From the NCBI RefSeq assembly GCF_045629565.1, contig NZ_JAZQRL010000126.1:109971-173970 (forward strand): 64,000 nt of DNA, given 5' to 3'. The stretch is from Arcticibacter sp045629565 (lineage in GTDB: Bacteria > Bacteroidota > Bacteroidia > Sphingobacteriales > Sphingobacteriaceae). Within the stretch, counting starts at the first letter, position 1. Each line of letters starts with the position of its first letter. Made by a program: the position numbers and the translations under genes. Positions 43,415-51,823 of the stretch are shown piece after piece. The notes beneath the pieces were generated by a model that had not been told where the DNA came from, did no database searches, and saw nothing but the letters and a program-made list of their open reading frames with translations.

Positions 43415-44887
43415 TTATCTGCTCGTGTAATTTGGTGCCTCCTTAGTAATCGTTACGTCGTGAGGATGGCTTTCCCTCATTCCCGCAGCGGTAATTCTTA
43501 CAAAGCGCGCCTTCTGCAGATCCTCTATAGTAGCAGCACCACAGTAGTGCATTCCCGCTCTTAAACCGCCTATATACTGGTAAATAACTTCGCTTAGCGT
43601 ACCCTTATAAGGAACCCGGCCAACAATTCCCTCCGGCACCAGCTTGGTCACAACATCCGTCTCATCCTGGAAGTAGCGATCTTTCGACCCCTTTTCCATC
43701 GCCTCAACCGATCCCATACCTCTGTATGACTTAAACTTTCTTCCTTCGTAAATAATGGTTTCACCTGGCGACTCGTCCACGCCCGCAAATAGCGAGCCTG
43801 CCATGATGGTGCTTGCTCCGGCAGCAATTGCCTTCACTATGTCGCCGGTTTGCTTAATTCCGCCATCGGCGATAACCGGAATTCCACGCCCCCTTAAGGC
43901 TTTAGCGCATTCATATACTGCGTACAACTGCGGTACACCCACCCCTGCAATGATACGGGTAGTACAGATAGAGCCCGGACCAATACCGACCTTTACAGCA
44001 TCTGCGCCCGCATCAGCAAGCGCAATCGCAGCTTCAGCTGTACCGATATTTCCGGCAATTACCTGAAGATCCGGAAACAGGCCCTTAATCGCTTTAACCA
44101 TATTGATAACTCCTGCAGAATGTCCGTGTGCTGTATCTACAGTAACCACATCCACTCCTGCCTGAACCAATGCCGTTACCCTATCCAGGTTGTCTGACGC
44201 AACTCCCACTGCCGCGCCAACCCGCAAACGGCCGTGTTCGTCTTTACAAGCCTGCGGGTAGTTTTTATATTTTTGAATATCCTTAAACGTAATCAACCCA
44301 ACGAGCTTACCCTCCGCGTTAACTACAGGAAGCTTTTCTATCTTATATTCCTGCAAAATTTCTTCTGCCTGCAATAAGGTCGTCCCATGAGGTGCCGTCA
44401 CCAGATTCACTTTGGTCATCACCTTACTCAAAGGCAAATTCATATCTTTCTGGAAACGCAGATCCCTGTTGGTGATAATACCTACCAGTACACCGGATTG
44501 ATTGATCACTGGAATCCCACCTATGCCGTTATCCTTCATAATCTTGCTCGCCGTACCAACCAAAGCATCTTCCGGAAGCGTTACCGGATCCTGAATCATT
44601 CCGCTTTCAGAACGCTTTACCTTCCTTACCTGTTCAGCCTGACGCTCTATCGTCATGTTCTTATGCAGAATACCTATACCCCCGGCCTGGGCAATCGCAA
44701 TCGCCAGATCCGACTCCGTAACCGTATCCATTGCTGCGGATACAATAGGAACGTTCAAACGAATAGATTTCGTGAGGTTCGTGCTGGTATTCACGTCTCT
44801 CGGAAGAACTTCGGAATAAGCTGGGATAAGTAAAACGTCGTCGTATGTGAGACCTTCTGAAACGAATTTTTCTGGATCGAGCTGCAT
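43415..44887 (-). CDS. guaB: IMP dehydrogenase
   Basis: NAD-dependent enzyme oxidising IMP to XMP, the first committed step to GMP; 490 residues. TIM barrel with two CBS domains inserted at about 95-210, catalytic C308 in GIGPGSICTTR, IMP phosphate-binding stretch PVIADGGIK, and flap Arg-Tyr in GSKDRYFQ. It has its own promoter with both -33 and -7 elements, and the LOG gene follows. Length and motif order match bacterial GuaB. Confidence 0.97.
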   Translation of the reverse strand: MQLDPEKFVSEGLTYDDVLLIPAYSEVLPRDVNTSTNLTKSIRLNVPIVSAAMDTVTESDLAIAIAQAGGIGILHKNMTIERQAEQVRKVKRSESGMIQDPVTLPEDALVGTASKIMKDNGIGGIPVINQSGVLVGIITNRDLRFQKDMNLPLSKVMTKVNLVTAPHGTTLLQAEEILQEYKIEKLPVVNAEGKLVGLITFKDIQKYKNYPQACKDEHGRLRVGAAVGVASDNLDRVTALVQAGVDVVTVDTAHGHSAGVINMVKAIKGLFPDLQVIAGNIGTAEAAIALADAGADAVKVGIGPGSICTTRIIAGVGVPQLYAVYECAKALRGRGIPVIADGGIKQTGDIVKAIAAGASTIMAGSLFAGVDESPGETIIYEGRKFKSYRGMGSVEAMEKGSKDRYFQDETDVVTKLVPEGIVGRVPYKGTLSEVIYQYIGGLRAGMHYCGAATIEDLQKARFVRITAAGMRESHPHDVTITKEAPNYTSR

Positions 44888-44911
44888 AGCAAATAGTGAT
44901 TATTTGCGGGG

Positions 44912-44943
44912 CAAAGCTACTAAAAATCCGGAAATATTGCAAA
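44912..44943 (-). promoter_or_regulatory. guaB promoter (-33 TTTG, 20-nt spacer, -7 TAGCTTTG)
   Basis: On the minus strand TTTG at 44940-44943 is followed after 20 bases by TAGCTTTG at 44912-44919, a consensus Bacteroidota housekeeping promoter. The -7 box ends 24 bases before the guaB ATG. It is the best-defined promoter in the window. Confidence 0.7.
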
Positions 44944-45129
44944 AGCGAATATCATCTGAATGCTAAATTCACCGCAAGGTGTCCACAGAATAAGACACTT
45001 TCCCATTTATCGGAAGATCTGGGAGAAAGACAGGCGATATTGTGGAGGATGTGCGCCTGCTCACAGCTTCAAAACACAAAATTCGGCATAAAAACATTCA
45101 CGATTCAATCCTGGCAGGGTTTTGTCTAG

Positions 45130-45155
45130 TAAGTAGGTATAAAAACACCTACTTA
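45130..45155. repeat. Perfect 9-bp palindrome (operator-like)
   Basis: TAAGTAGGT, 8-base spacer ATAAAAAC, ACCTACTTA. The arms match perfectly around an A-rich spacer, as in a dimeric regulator site. It lies in the otherwise empty region between guaB and the topoisomerase gene, and its last base is the A of an ATG that opens a 28-codon frame. It has no T-run on either strand, so it is not a terminator. Confidence 0.7.
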
Positions 45156-45241
45156 TGAGAACTTACAACAAATTAAAAGTGAAGATGTGGACTGTAGTTG
45201 GAGGCGTACAGCAAATTATCGCTGTATATTTCAGGATTTAA
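45155..45241 (+). CDS. Possible 28-residue peptide after the palindrome
   Basis: An ATG overlapping the last base of the palindrome opens MRTYNKLKVKMWTVVGG, ending VYFRI. It is basic at the start with a hydrophobic middle. Its stop overlaps the 3' end of the convergent topoisomerase gene. There is no Shine-Dalgarno sequence, as expected in this phylum. Chance cannot be excluded for a frame this short. Confidence 0.2.
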   Translation: MRTYNKLKVKMWTVVGGVQQIIAVYFRI

Positions 45242-46295
45242 GCGATGACTTCTTCTTCCTTTCCGCTCTCAGGAAAGACAGCAGAACCTTCTCGTCCTGA
45301 TTTAATGATGTTTCCGTCCCCAGTGACGACTCCTTATTCACCTTCTTCAGGTAAGACATCAGTACACCTTCTTCATATGCGGCTATAAGGGGAGGGAAGA
45401 CATAATACTTCTTGCAAACCGTGCGCGTATTACCAAGCTTTCGGCATACCCTATCAAGGACCTCATTGGTCACTCTTTTTCTTGCTGTAGCGCTTTCCGG
45501 ATAATCAATAGTCGCATAGGCTCTGAGTGCTTCCAGCGTCCCTGACCAGGTCCGAAAGTCCTTTGCGGTAAAATCGCAGCAGGTTATCTCTTTAATATAC
45601 CTGTTAACCATTCCCGAATCTATCGAGCATCGCTCTCCTCCTGCAGTGTAATATTGGAAAAGTTCTTGTCCCGGTATATCTTTGCATTTCTGAACCAACC
45701 TGGCCAGCTTCACATCCGTGATGTCCATATCATGCATAACACCTTTTTTTCCTTTGAAGCTCAACTTCATCTTGCTTCCCTTTATCTGGATATGTTTGTC
45801 GCGCAGGGTGCTAAGACCGTAAGATCCGTATAATTCTTTATATGACTCATTGCCAATCCTGATATTCGTCTTTTGCATAAAATTAACTGCTACCGCTAAA
45901 ACCTTACGCTCATCCAGATTCTTTCTGCGCAGGTCCTTCTGTAGGTTGCGCCTGAATTCCGGCAACTTCTTCCCAAATTCAAGAAGCCGGTAAAATTTGC
46001 TTTCATTACGCAGTTCAGACCAGCTGGTATGATAACGATATTGCTTCCTCCCAGCTTGATCAATTCCCGTGGCCTGTAAATGCGCATTCTTTTTTGGCGC
46101 TATCCAAACGTTTTCCCAAGCTGGCGGAATAGCCAGCTTTCGAATCCTTTCCAGCGTTTTCTCGTCATTAATCTCTTTTCCACTTTTATCATGGTATACA
46201 AATCCATCTCTTATTTTAACACGTGTAATGCCTTTGGTGCTGTCTGAAAGGTAGAAAAGATCATTTTCCTCCAGTAATTGCTCAACTTCTGTCAT
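45231..46295 (-). CDS. DNA topoisomerase IB
   Basis: Eukaryote-like type IB topoisomerase of 354 residues that relaxes supercoils through a 3'-phosphotyrosine; the size suits the poxvirus-like bacterial group. The N-terminal part has VWIAPKKNAHLQATG, and the catalytic core RTWSGTLEALRAY, with the active Tyr expected in NTRTVCKKYYVFP near the C-terminus. The gene overlaps the start region of the hydrolase gene upstream by 14 bases, so they share a transcript. Confidence 0.92.
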   Translation of the reverse strand: MTEVEQLLEENDLFYLSDSTKGITRVKIRDGFVYHDKSGKEINDEKTLERIRKLAIPPAWENVWIAPKKNAHLQATGIDQAGRKQYRYHTSWSELRNESKFYRLLEFGKKLPEFRRNLQKDLRRKNLDERKVLAVAVNFMQKTNIRIGNESYKELYGSYGLSTLRDKHIQIKGSKMKLSFKGKKGVMHDMDITDVKLARLVQKCKDIPGQELFQYYTAGGERCSIDSGMVNRYIKEITCCDFTAKDFRTWSGTLEALRAYATIDYPESATARKRVTNEVLDRVCRKLGNTRTVCKKYYVFPPLIAAYEEGVLMSYLKKVNKESSLGTETSLNQDEKVLLSFLRAERKKKSSLKS

Positions 46296-47115
46296 CTGAA
46301 CCCTTGCTTATCTTCTGTAAGAAATGGTTGATCGCCTCATTGAAGGCTTCAGGGTTCTCTGCATTGGGAAGATGGCCGGCGTCCGCTATTTCCAAAATCC
46401 CATGAGAATTCAATTGACTGTCCATCTGTTCCGCCTGTTCGAGAGACATCATCTGATCTTCTGCTCCGCGAATAATCAGACATGGAACAGAGATAGCTGG
46501 CAGGAAAGAAACGGTTTCCGTTCTGGATGCCAGGGCAAGCTGTGCCGCACAAATACTGTCGTCATGCGTTTCTGAGATGATATGGCCAATCTGGTCGATG
46601 AGTTGCCGGTTCTCCTGGTTTGTCTTTTTGCTGAAAAGACCTTTCAGAAAACCTTCGGTAAATTGCGCCTTGCCTCCACCGGTAATTTCTTCTATTGATT
46701 CAAAGCGTTTCAGTTTAGCTTCGTTGGAATCCGCTGAAGCATTTGTATCACACAGAATAAGTCCTGCCAGGTGATCAGACGAACGCTGCGCTGCCCGCAA
46801 AGCGATATAACCTCCCATTGACACGCCGCAAAGTACAATCCGCTGAACGGAAAGCTTCTCAAGAAAGCGTATCAGGTCAGAAGCAAAAAGATCAATACTA
46901 AAAAAATGATGACCTCCTCTACTCTTTCCAAACCCGCGGATATCATAGGAAATACCGCATACATTATCAGGAAGTGCTTCCAGTTGCTTGTCCCATATGC
47001 TGGAATCAAACGGGAATCCGTGGATAAATACCACTGTTAACTCCGCCTTACCAGCTTTTTTTATCTTATAATAAATCTGCAGATCGTCGATCTCCAGTTG
47101 TTTTTCCTCTATCAT
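46282..47115 (-). CDS. Alpha/beta hydrolase
   Basis: Cytoplasmic serine hydrolase of 277 residues. The nucleophile elbow GVSMGG has S99; the oxyanion-side motif is HGFPF near 32-36; catalytic Asp and His fit RGAEDQM and AGHLPN. It resembles 3-oxoadipate enol-lactonase and other small-substrate esterases, but the natural substrate is unknown. It is the first gene of a pair with topoisomerase IB (14-base overlap), a pairing with no obvious functional reason. Confidence 0.88.
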   Translation of the reverse strand: MIEEKQLEIDDLQIYYKIKKAGKAELTVVFIHGFPFDSSIWDKQLEALPDNVCGISYDIRGFGKSRGGHHFFSIDLFASDLIRFLEKLSVQRIVLCGVSMGGYIALRAAQRSSDHLAGLILCDTNASADSNEAKLKRFESIEEITGGGKAQFTEGFLKGLFSKKTNQENRQLIDQIGHIISETHDDSICAAQLALASRTETVSFLPAISVPCLIIRGAEDQMMSLEQAEQMDSQLNSHGILEIADAGHLPNAENPEAFNEAINHFLQKISKGSDDRS

Positions 47116-47204
47116 ATCGTTCTTTACAGGTTAACAAAAAACTTTCCACTTGGTTCGTCAGGTGTTTTGTACAGTATCACTATATTGCAGAAAACTTAGC
47201 CAAA

Positions 47205-48119
47205 ATGAGCAAATATTTAATGATTTTGTCTCTTATCTTCGCATCTATGCAGGGTTCCGGACAAACAGTTATTCCGTTGTATAGCGGGAAAATACCGAAT
47301 TCGATCAAAGTTGACTACGCTGAAGAAAAGACAGTGAACGATCAGGGACAGATCCGCTACACTAAAGTTACGACCCCAACACTTGAAATTTATCTTCCAA
47401 CGGCTGAAAAAAGCACAGGAGCGGCAGTAGTCATCATTCCCGGGGGAGGATACGGAGCCATTGCATACACTCATGAGGGGATGGACATCGCAAAAGAATT
47501 CAATTCCTTCGGGGTCGCTGCATTTGTTCTGAAGTACCGCCTCCCTTCCGATAAAATTATGGCCGACAAGACCATCGGCCCTTTACAAGACGCTCAGCAA
47601 GCAATTAAAACGATCCGGATGAGGGCCGCTGAATGGAAAATTGACACTTCCAAGGTGGGCATTCTTGGGTTTTCGGCAGGCGGACACCTTGCATCAACAG
47701 CAGGTACGCAATTCAGCAAAGCTGTTATTGAAAATAAAGAAAACACCAATCTGCGACCTGATTTTATGGTCTTGATTTATCCGGTAATCAATCTCAGCGA
47801 CAGTCTTATGCACAAAGGATCCAGAGACAACCTATTGGGTACTGATGCGAACGAAGCGATGATCAGACAGTTTTCCAACGACCTGCAAATCACGGCCCAG
47901 ACACCTCCCACACTGTTAGTACATGCCGGGGATGATAAAGGCGTTAAGGTAGGCAACAGCATTAAATTCTATGAAGGACTTATCAGAAACGGTGTATCAG
48001 CAGAAATGCACTTATATCCTACCGGAGGGCATGGTTTCGGTCAGGTACCAGGTCGTACACCTGACCGTTGGACAGACAGGGTTGAGCACTGGCTAAAAGC
48101 AATTAAAAAAATCAATTAA
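47205..48119 (+). CDS. Exported alpha/beta hydrolase (BD-FAE/acetyl-xylan-esterase-like)
   Basis: 304 residues with a signal peptide (about 1-19). The HGG-like oxyanion motif is IPGGGYGAI near 78-86, the nucleophile elbow GFSAGG has S157, and the catalytic His is in TGGHGFG near the end, with an Asp in HAGDDKG. Proteins of this type remove acetyl or feruloyl groups from plant polysaccharides or cleave other esters. The next gene, an oxidoreductase, starts 6 bases later, which hints at sugar catabolism. Confidence 0.86.
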   Translation: MSKYLMILSLIFASMQGSGQTVIPLYSGKIPNSIKVDYAEEKTVNDQGQIRYTKVTTPTLEIYLPTAEKSTGAAVVIIPGGGYGAIAYTHEGMDIAKEFNSFGVAAFVLKYRLPSDKIMADKTIGPLQDAQQAIKTIRMRAAEWKIDTSKVGILGFSAGGHLASTAGTQFSKAVIENKENTNLRPDFMVLIYPVINLSDSLMHKGSRDNLLGTDANEAMIRQFSNDLQITAQTPPTLLVHAGDDKGVKVGNSIKFYEGLIRNGVSAEMHLYPTGGHGFGQVPGRTPDRWTDRVEHWLKAIKKIN

Positions 48120-48125
48120 TACCGT

Positions 48126-49097
48126 ATGAGCACTATTAACTGGGGAATTATCGGTTGCGGAGACGTGACGGAAAAGAAAAGCGGACCAGCGTTTAATAAA
48201 GTTAACCATTCAAGACTGGTTGCTGTCATGCGCCGTGATCCTGTCAAAGCAGAAGATTACGCAAGGCGACACGGCGTACCTAAATGGCATTCAGATGCCA
48301 CCGAGCTAATAAATGATCCGGAAGTAAACGCCATATACATCGCTACTCCACCCGACTCGCACGAGCAATACACGCTCGAGGCACTTCGCGCAGGCAAGCC
48401 GGTCTATGTGGAAAAGCCGATGACGCTTTCACGTGAGTCGGCAGAAGTAATGGCCCGGGCAGCAGCTGAAACAAACGTTAAGCTAACCGTAGCACATTAC
48501 CGCCGCGGACTCCCGCTGTTCAATAAAGTTAAAGAACTTATTGATGGCAAAAAAATAGGCGACATCCGGTACGCTGACCTTCATATGTTACAGCACGCAG
48601 AATCTGATCTGATAACTAAGACAGATGATAATTGGAGACTAAACCCGGCGATATCTGGCGGCGGACTGTTTCACGATCTGGCGCCCCATCAGCTCGACCT
48701 GATGCTCTTTTTCTTCGGGAAGGTAAAAGACGCCAGAGGATGTTCACTAAACCAGGCGCAGCGCTACCCGGCCGACGACCTCGTTTCCGGATCGCTCCTT
48801 TTTGAAAACGGGGTAGTATTCAAAGGCCTGTGGTGCTTTAACGTCCCAAAAGAAGAGCGACTCGACCAATGTACCATCATGGGTTCGGAAGGAAAGATCA
48901 GCTTCTCCGTTTTTGGCAACCATTATATCCTTACCAAAAACGGGCACGAAGAAAGAATTGAATTTGAGCTTCCTGAAAACATTCAGGCTCCCTTTATCCA
49001 GCAAGTGGTCAATTACTTTCTGGATAAAGGACCCAATCCTTGCTCAGCCGAAACAGGTGTAGAAGTCATGACACTTCTCGATACCTTTACGTCGTAA
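48126..49097 (+). CDS. Gfo/Idh/MocA family oxidoreductase
   Basis: NAD(P)-dependent sugar or polyol dehydrogenase type, 323 residues. The Rossmann motif GIIGCGDVTEKK is at the N-terminus; VEKPMTLS carries the catalytic-type Lys, and the C-terminal half is the GFO/IDH substrate domain with GGGLFHDLAPHQLDL. It may act on a carbohydrate released by the adjacent esterase. The last 11 bases overlap the 3' end of the convergent PfkB gene. Confidence 0.88.
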   Translation: MSTINWGIIGCGDVTEKKSGPAFNKVNHSRLVAVMRRDPVKAEDYARRHGVPKWHSDATELINDPEVNAIYIATPPDSHEQYTLEALRAGKPVYVEKPMTLSRESAEVMARAAAETNVKLTVAHYRRGLPLFNKVKELIDGKKIGDIRYADLHMLQHAESDLITKTDDNWRLNPAISGGGLFHDLAPHQLDLMLFFFGKVKDARGCSLNQAQRYPADDLVSGSLLFENGVVFKGLWCFNVPKEERLDQCTIMGSEGKISFSVFGNHYILTKNGHEERIEFELPENIQAPFIQQVVNYFLDKGPNPCSAETGVEVMTLLDTFTS

Positions 49098-50040
49098 CAG
49101 CGTTTGCAGACTGCTTATTTAGCCACTTAAACAAGCGGTCTGCATCCTGCTTTTTGAACAGGCCAGTCCCCGGATTCATAGTAGCTGCCGTACCACACGC
49201 CACACCCATCCGGGCCATTTCCGAGCAATCACCTCCACTTGCAAGTACCGAAATCATACCTGCCACCATGCTGTCACCCGCTCCAACCGTACTTAGTTTT
49301 TTTGCAGCGGGTGCAGGCACATATTCTTTAAAATCTTTCGTCACTACGTAAGCACCCTGAGCACCCATAGAAACAACAACGACCTCTGCCTTGCCTGCGT
49401 GGACCAGCTCCTGAGCGGCTTCGTCTGCCGAATCGTTATCGAGCGAATCAATGCCAGTAAGGTTGCCCAGCTCACCCAGATTCGGTTTCACAAGATAAAC
49501 ACCTTCTTCAAGTACTTCCTTCAAGGCCGCGCCGGATGTATCAACTATCACCTTGGCCGACTTGTCCTTTGCCAGCTTAACGAGCGTTCTGAGAAAGGCT
49601 GGTGAGATACCCGGGGGAAGACTACCACTGATCACCACGATGTCAGGAAACGGAGTAATGGAGCTGATCGCCTTCAAAATCCCGTTTTGCTCTTCCTCTG
49701 TGATTTCGTTTCCGGGCATACCAAAGCGGTATTGTTGGTTTGTACTGCCCTCTACTACTATAAAATTCTCCCGTGTATTTCCTGAAACCCGGAACGGATT
49801 GATTTTCACACGCTCTTCTTCCACCAATTCCTCAAGTAGCGCACCAGTCCGTCCTCCCGCAAGGAAGAACGATGTAGAATCTACTCCCAGCCTGATCAGT
49901 CCTCTCGAAACGTTAATTCCGCCTCCACCGGGTTGAAACACAGGTGCTTCACAACGCAGTTTCTTCTCCGGAGCAATGCGGTCTACCATACTGCTTTTAT
50001 CAACTGCCGGGTTCAATGTTATCGTTAAGACATTTTTCAT
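49087..50040 (-). CDS. PfkB-family hexose kinase (1-phosphofructokinase/phosphofructokinase-2 type)
   Basis: Ribokinase-superfamily enzyme of 317 residues from the ATG at 50040, five codons after the frame opens. The N-terminal signature NPAVDKS is typical of the tagatose-6-phosphate/1-phosphofructokinase branch; GGGGINVSRGL follows, and the catalytic Asp D256 is in GAGDSMVAG. It would phosphorylate fructose-6-phosphate or fructose-1-phosphate. There is no PTS or fructose transporter nearby, so the substrate stays open. Confidence 0.88.
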   Translation of the reverse strand: MKNVLTITLNPAVDKSSMVDRIAPEKKLRCEAPVFQPGGGGINVSRGLIRLGVDSTSFFLAGGRTGALLEELVEEERVKINPFRVSGNTRENFIVVEGSTNQQYRFGMPGNEITEEEQNGILKAISSITPFPDIVVISGSLPPGISPAFLRTLVKLAKDKSAKVIVDTSGAALKEVLEEGVYLVKPNLGELGNLTGIDSLDNDSADEAAQELVHAGKAEVVVVSMGAQGAYVVTKDFKEYVPAPAAKKLSTVGAGDSMVAGMISVLASGGDCSEMARMGVACGTAATMNPGTGLFKKQDADRLFKWLNKQSANAVTT

Positions 50041-50122
50041 ACTAGTTCCTTTCATGCAATTTAATACAAACCAAGCACAATGGTGTTTGTTATTAAGCGT
50101 AATCTACACAAACTAAAAACGA

Positions 50123-50608
50123 ATGGTATCAAGATCAGTCATCGCCTGCTGTCACACACTCCTGGAAAAGAACCTCACCATCTCTTTTGCCGAAAGTGTT
50201 ACTACCGGAAAACTTATATACGATTTTAGCTCTGTTCCCGATTGCGGGAAAATCCTAAAGGGTTCAATAGTATGCTACGACGTCTCAGTCAAACAAAGTC
50301 TTTTTAACATAAGCGAGGAAATTGTTGAGAAATATACTGCCGAATCTCAGGAAGTCACTCAACTCCTGGCTGAGGGACTCAGGAGGTTGATGCCTGCGGA
50401 CGTAATGGTTGCTGTAACGGGTCTGGCTTCACCGGGAGGAAGTGAGTCTCCCGAAAAGCCGGTGGGAACGATATTCGTCAATGGATATATCAAAGAAAAA
50501 GCCTGGATGACGAAGCTATACTTCGAGGGAAGCCCCGACGAAATCATCAGCCAGACTTCCGATACCATCGCCACTATTCTCCTTGACGAGCTGACTAAAC
50601 TACCGTAA
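50123..50608 (+). CDS. CinA-family nicotinamide-nucleotide amidase (C-terminal domain only)
   Basis: Stand-alone CinA C-terminal domain of 161 residues, the form that deamidates nicotinamide mononucleotide (PncC type). The family features SFAESVTTG near 21-29 and TGLASPGG near 101-108 are present; YDVSVKQ and PVGTIF are also seen. It lacks the N-terminal COG1058 part of full CinA. It could work with nicotinamidase PncA in NAD recycling. Its end overlaps the convergent deaminase gene by 14 bases. Confidence 0.88.
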   Translation: MVSRSVIACCHTLLEKNLTISFAESVTTGKLIYDFSSVPDCGKILKGSIVCYDVSVKQSLFNISEEIVEKYTAESQEVTQLLAEGLRRLMPADVMVAVTGLASPGGSESPEKPVGTIFVNGYIKEKAWMTKLYFEGSPDEIISQTSDTIATILLDELTKLP

Positions 50609-51059
50609 TTTGCAATGTCTCCACACCAAAACGGTTCAAAAAGTCTACCCCTTCATCATTAGCCAAGCCTTTATAGGCAGCATAGGAGTTCCTGTACAGT
50701 ACTTTCTTTATACCCGAAGAAAATATCAGTCGGGCACAGGGCAGACAGGGCGAAAGCGTCACATAGAGGGTAGATCCCTCCAGATCAGCTCCATTTTTAG
50801 AGGCATATAATATCGCATTCTCTTCAGCATGCAACGCCAGGGAACAGCTTCCCTTTGCGTCCCGCGCGCAGCCGGTCTCAGGAAATTCTTCATCACAGTT
50901 ATGGGTGCCTGCGGGTGGGCCGTTATATCCGATGGAAATAATTCGCGTATCCTTAGTAAGAACTGCACCTACCTGCGCCTTAACGCAGTGCGACCGCTGT
51001 GCAAGGTCACTTGCCAGATTCATAAATATACTTTCGAAACTCGGTCTCTCTGTTTTCAT
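50595..51059 (-). CDS. Deoxycytidylate deaminase-type (ComE/dCMP) zinc deaminase
   Basis: Cytidine-deaminase-fold enzyme of 154 residues. The zinc and catalytic motifs are HAE at 77-79 (H77 and E79) and PCLPC with C105 and C108. The GYNGPPAGTHNC stretch is typical of dCMP deaminases, which make dUMP for thymidylate synthesis, and CVKAQVGAVLTKD fits the same group. It appears alone. Confidence 0.9.
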   Translation of the reverse strand: MKTERPSFESIFMNLASDLAQRSHCVKAQVGAVLTKDTRIISIGYNGPPAGTHNCDEEFPETGCARDAKGSCSLALHAEENAILYASKNGADLEGSTLYVTLSPCLPCARLIFSSGIKKVLYRNSYAAYKGLANDEGVDFLNRFGVETLQITVV

Positions 51060-51194
51060 CTAAACAATAAATAAAACATTCCTGCGTATATGATTAAGTC
51101 TAATCTAAACACCTCTCAAAAATAATTTAATTTATAATACTGCTAGGATATTATGAGGATTTTTGGATATTCGCACACTTCCAACCACTAATAG

Positions 51195-51809
51195 ATGCTT
51201 GAAACAATTATTTCTGGTATAGGACTTGGCATAGTTCTTTCTTTTGCAACTGGACCGGTTTTTTTCGCTTTGCTAAAGACAAGTATTGAAAAAGGCTTTC
51301 ATGCAGGTATCTCCCTTGCCGGAGGTGTACTGATGAGTGACATAATTTATGTGGCCCTCGCCCTCTACGGCTCCTCTTTCATCCAGTTTGAGAACGAATA
51401 CCGTTATGTAATCGGACTCACAGGCGCCGCCGTGATGATGGGTATAGGCTTCTTTTACCTGCTTAAGAAAGTTAAGATCAACTACGACAACATTACATCC
51501 ACCAAAAGAAATACAGGCTACTTTTTTAAAGGTTTCCTGATGTGCATCTTCAACCCGTCACTACTCATCTACTGGATCACAGTAACCAGCAGCATTATCT
51601 CCGTTACCGGTGAGATACAAGCTCAACAGGTATTCCCATTCTTTGGTTCCATCCTGATTACACAATTTAGCATGGATTCCGTTAAAGCCTATTATGCAAA
51701 CAAATTACGGTATAAAATTAAAGAGAGAACCATCGTACTCTTAAACAGAGTGGCGGGTTCTCTCATTATGATTTTTGCCTTGAAGCTTATATACGATCTG
51801 CTATCCTAG
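51195..51809 (+). CDS. LysE family exporter
   Basis: Membrane protein of 204 residues with about six helices, in the LysE/RhtB export family. GIVLSFATGPVFFALLK near the N-terminus is the family signature, and helices follow at regular intervals. Members export amino acids such as lysine, arginine or homoserine lactone precursors. No regulator is next to it, and the substrate is unknown. Confidence 0.85.
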   Translation: MLETIISGIGLGIVLSFATGPVFFALLKTSIEKGFHAGISLAGGVLMSDIIYVALALYGSSFIQFENEYRYVIGLTGAAVMMGIGFFYLLKKVKINYDNITSTKRNTGYFFKGFLMCIFNPSLLIYWITVTSSIISVTGEIQAQQVFPFFGSILITQFSMDSVKAYYANKLRYKIKERTIVLLNRVAGSLIMIFALKLIYDLLS

Positions 51810-51823
51810 CTAGCAGAGCGAGC

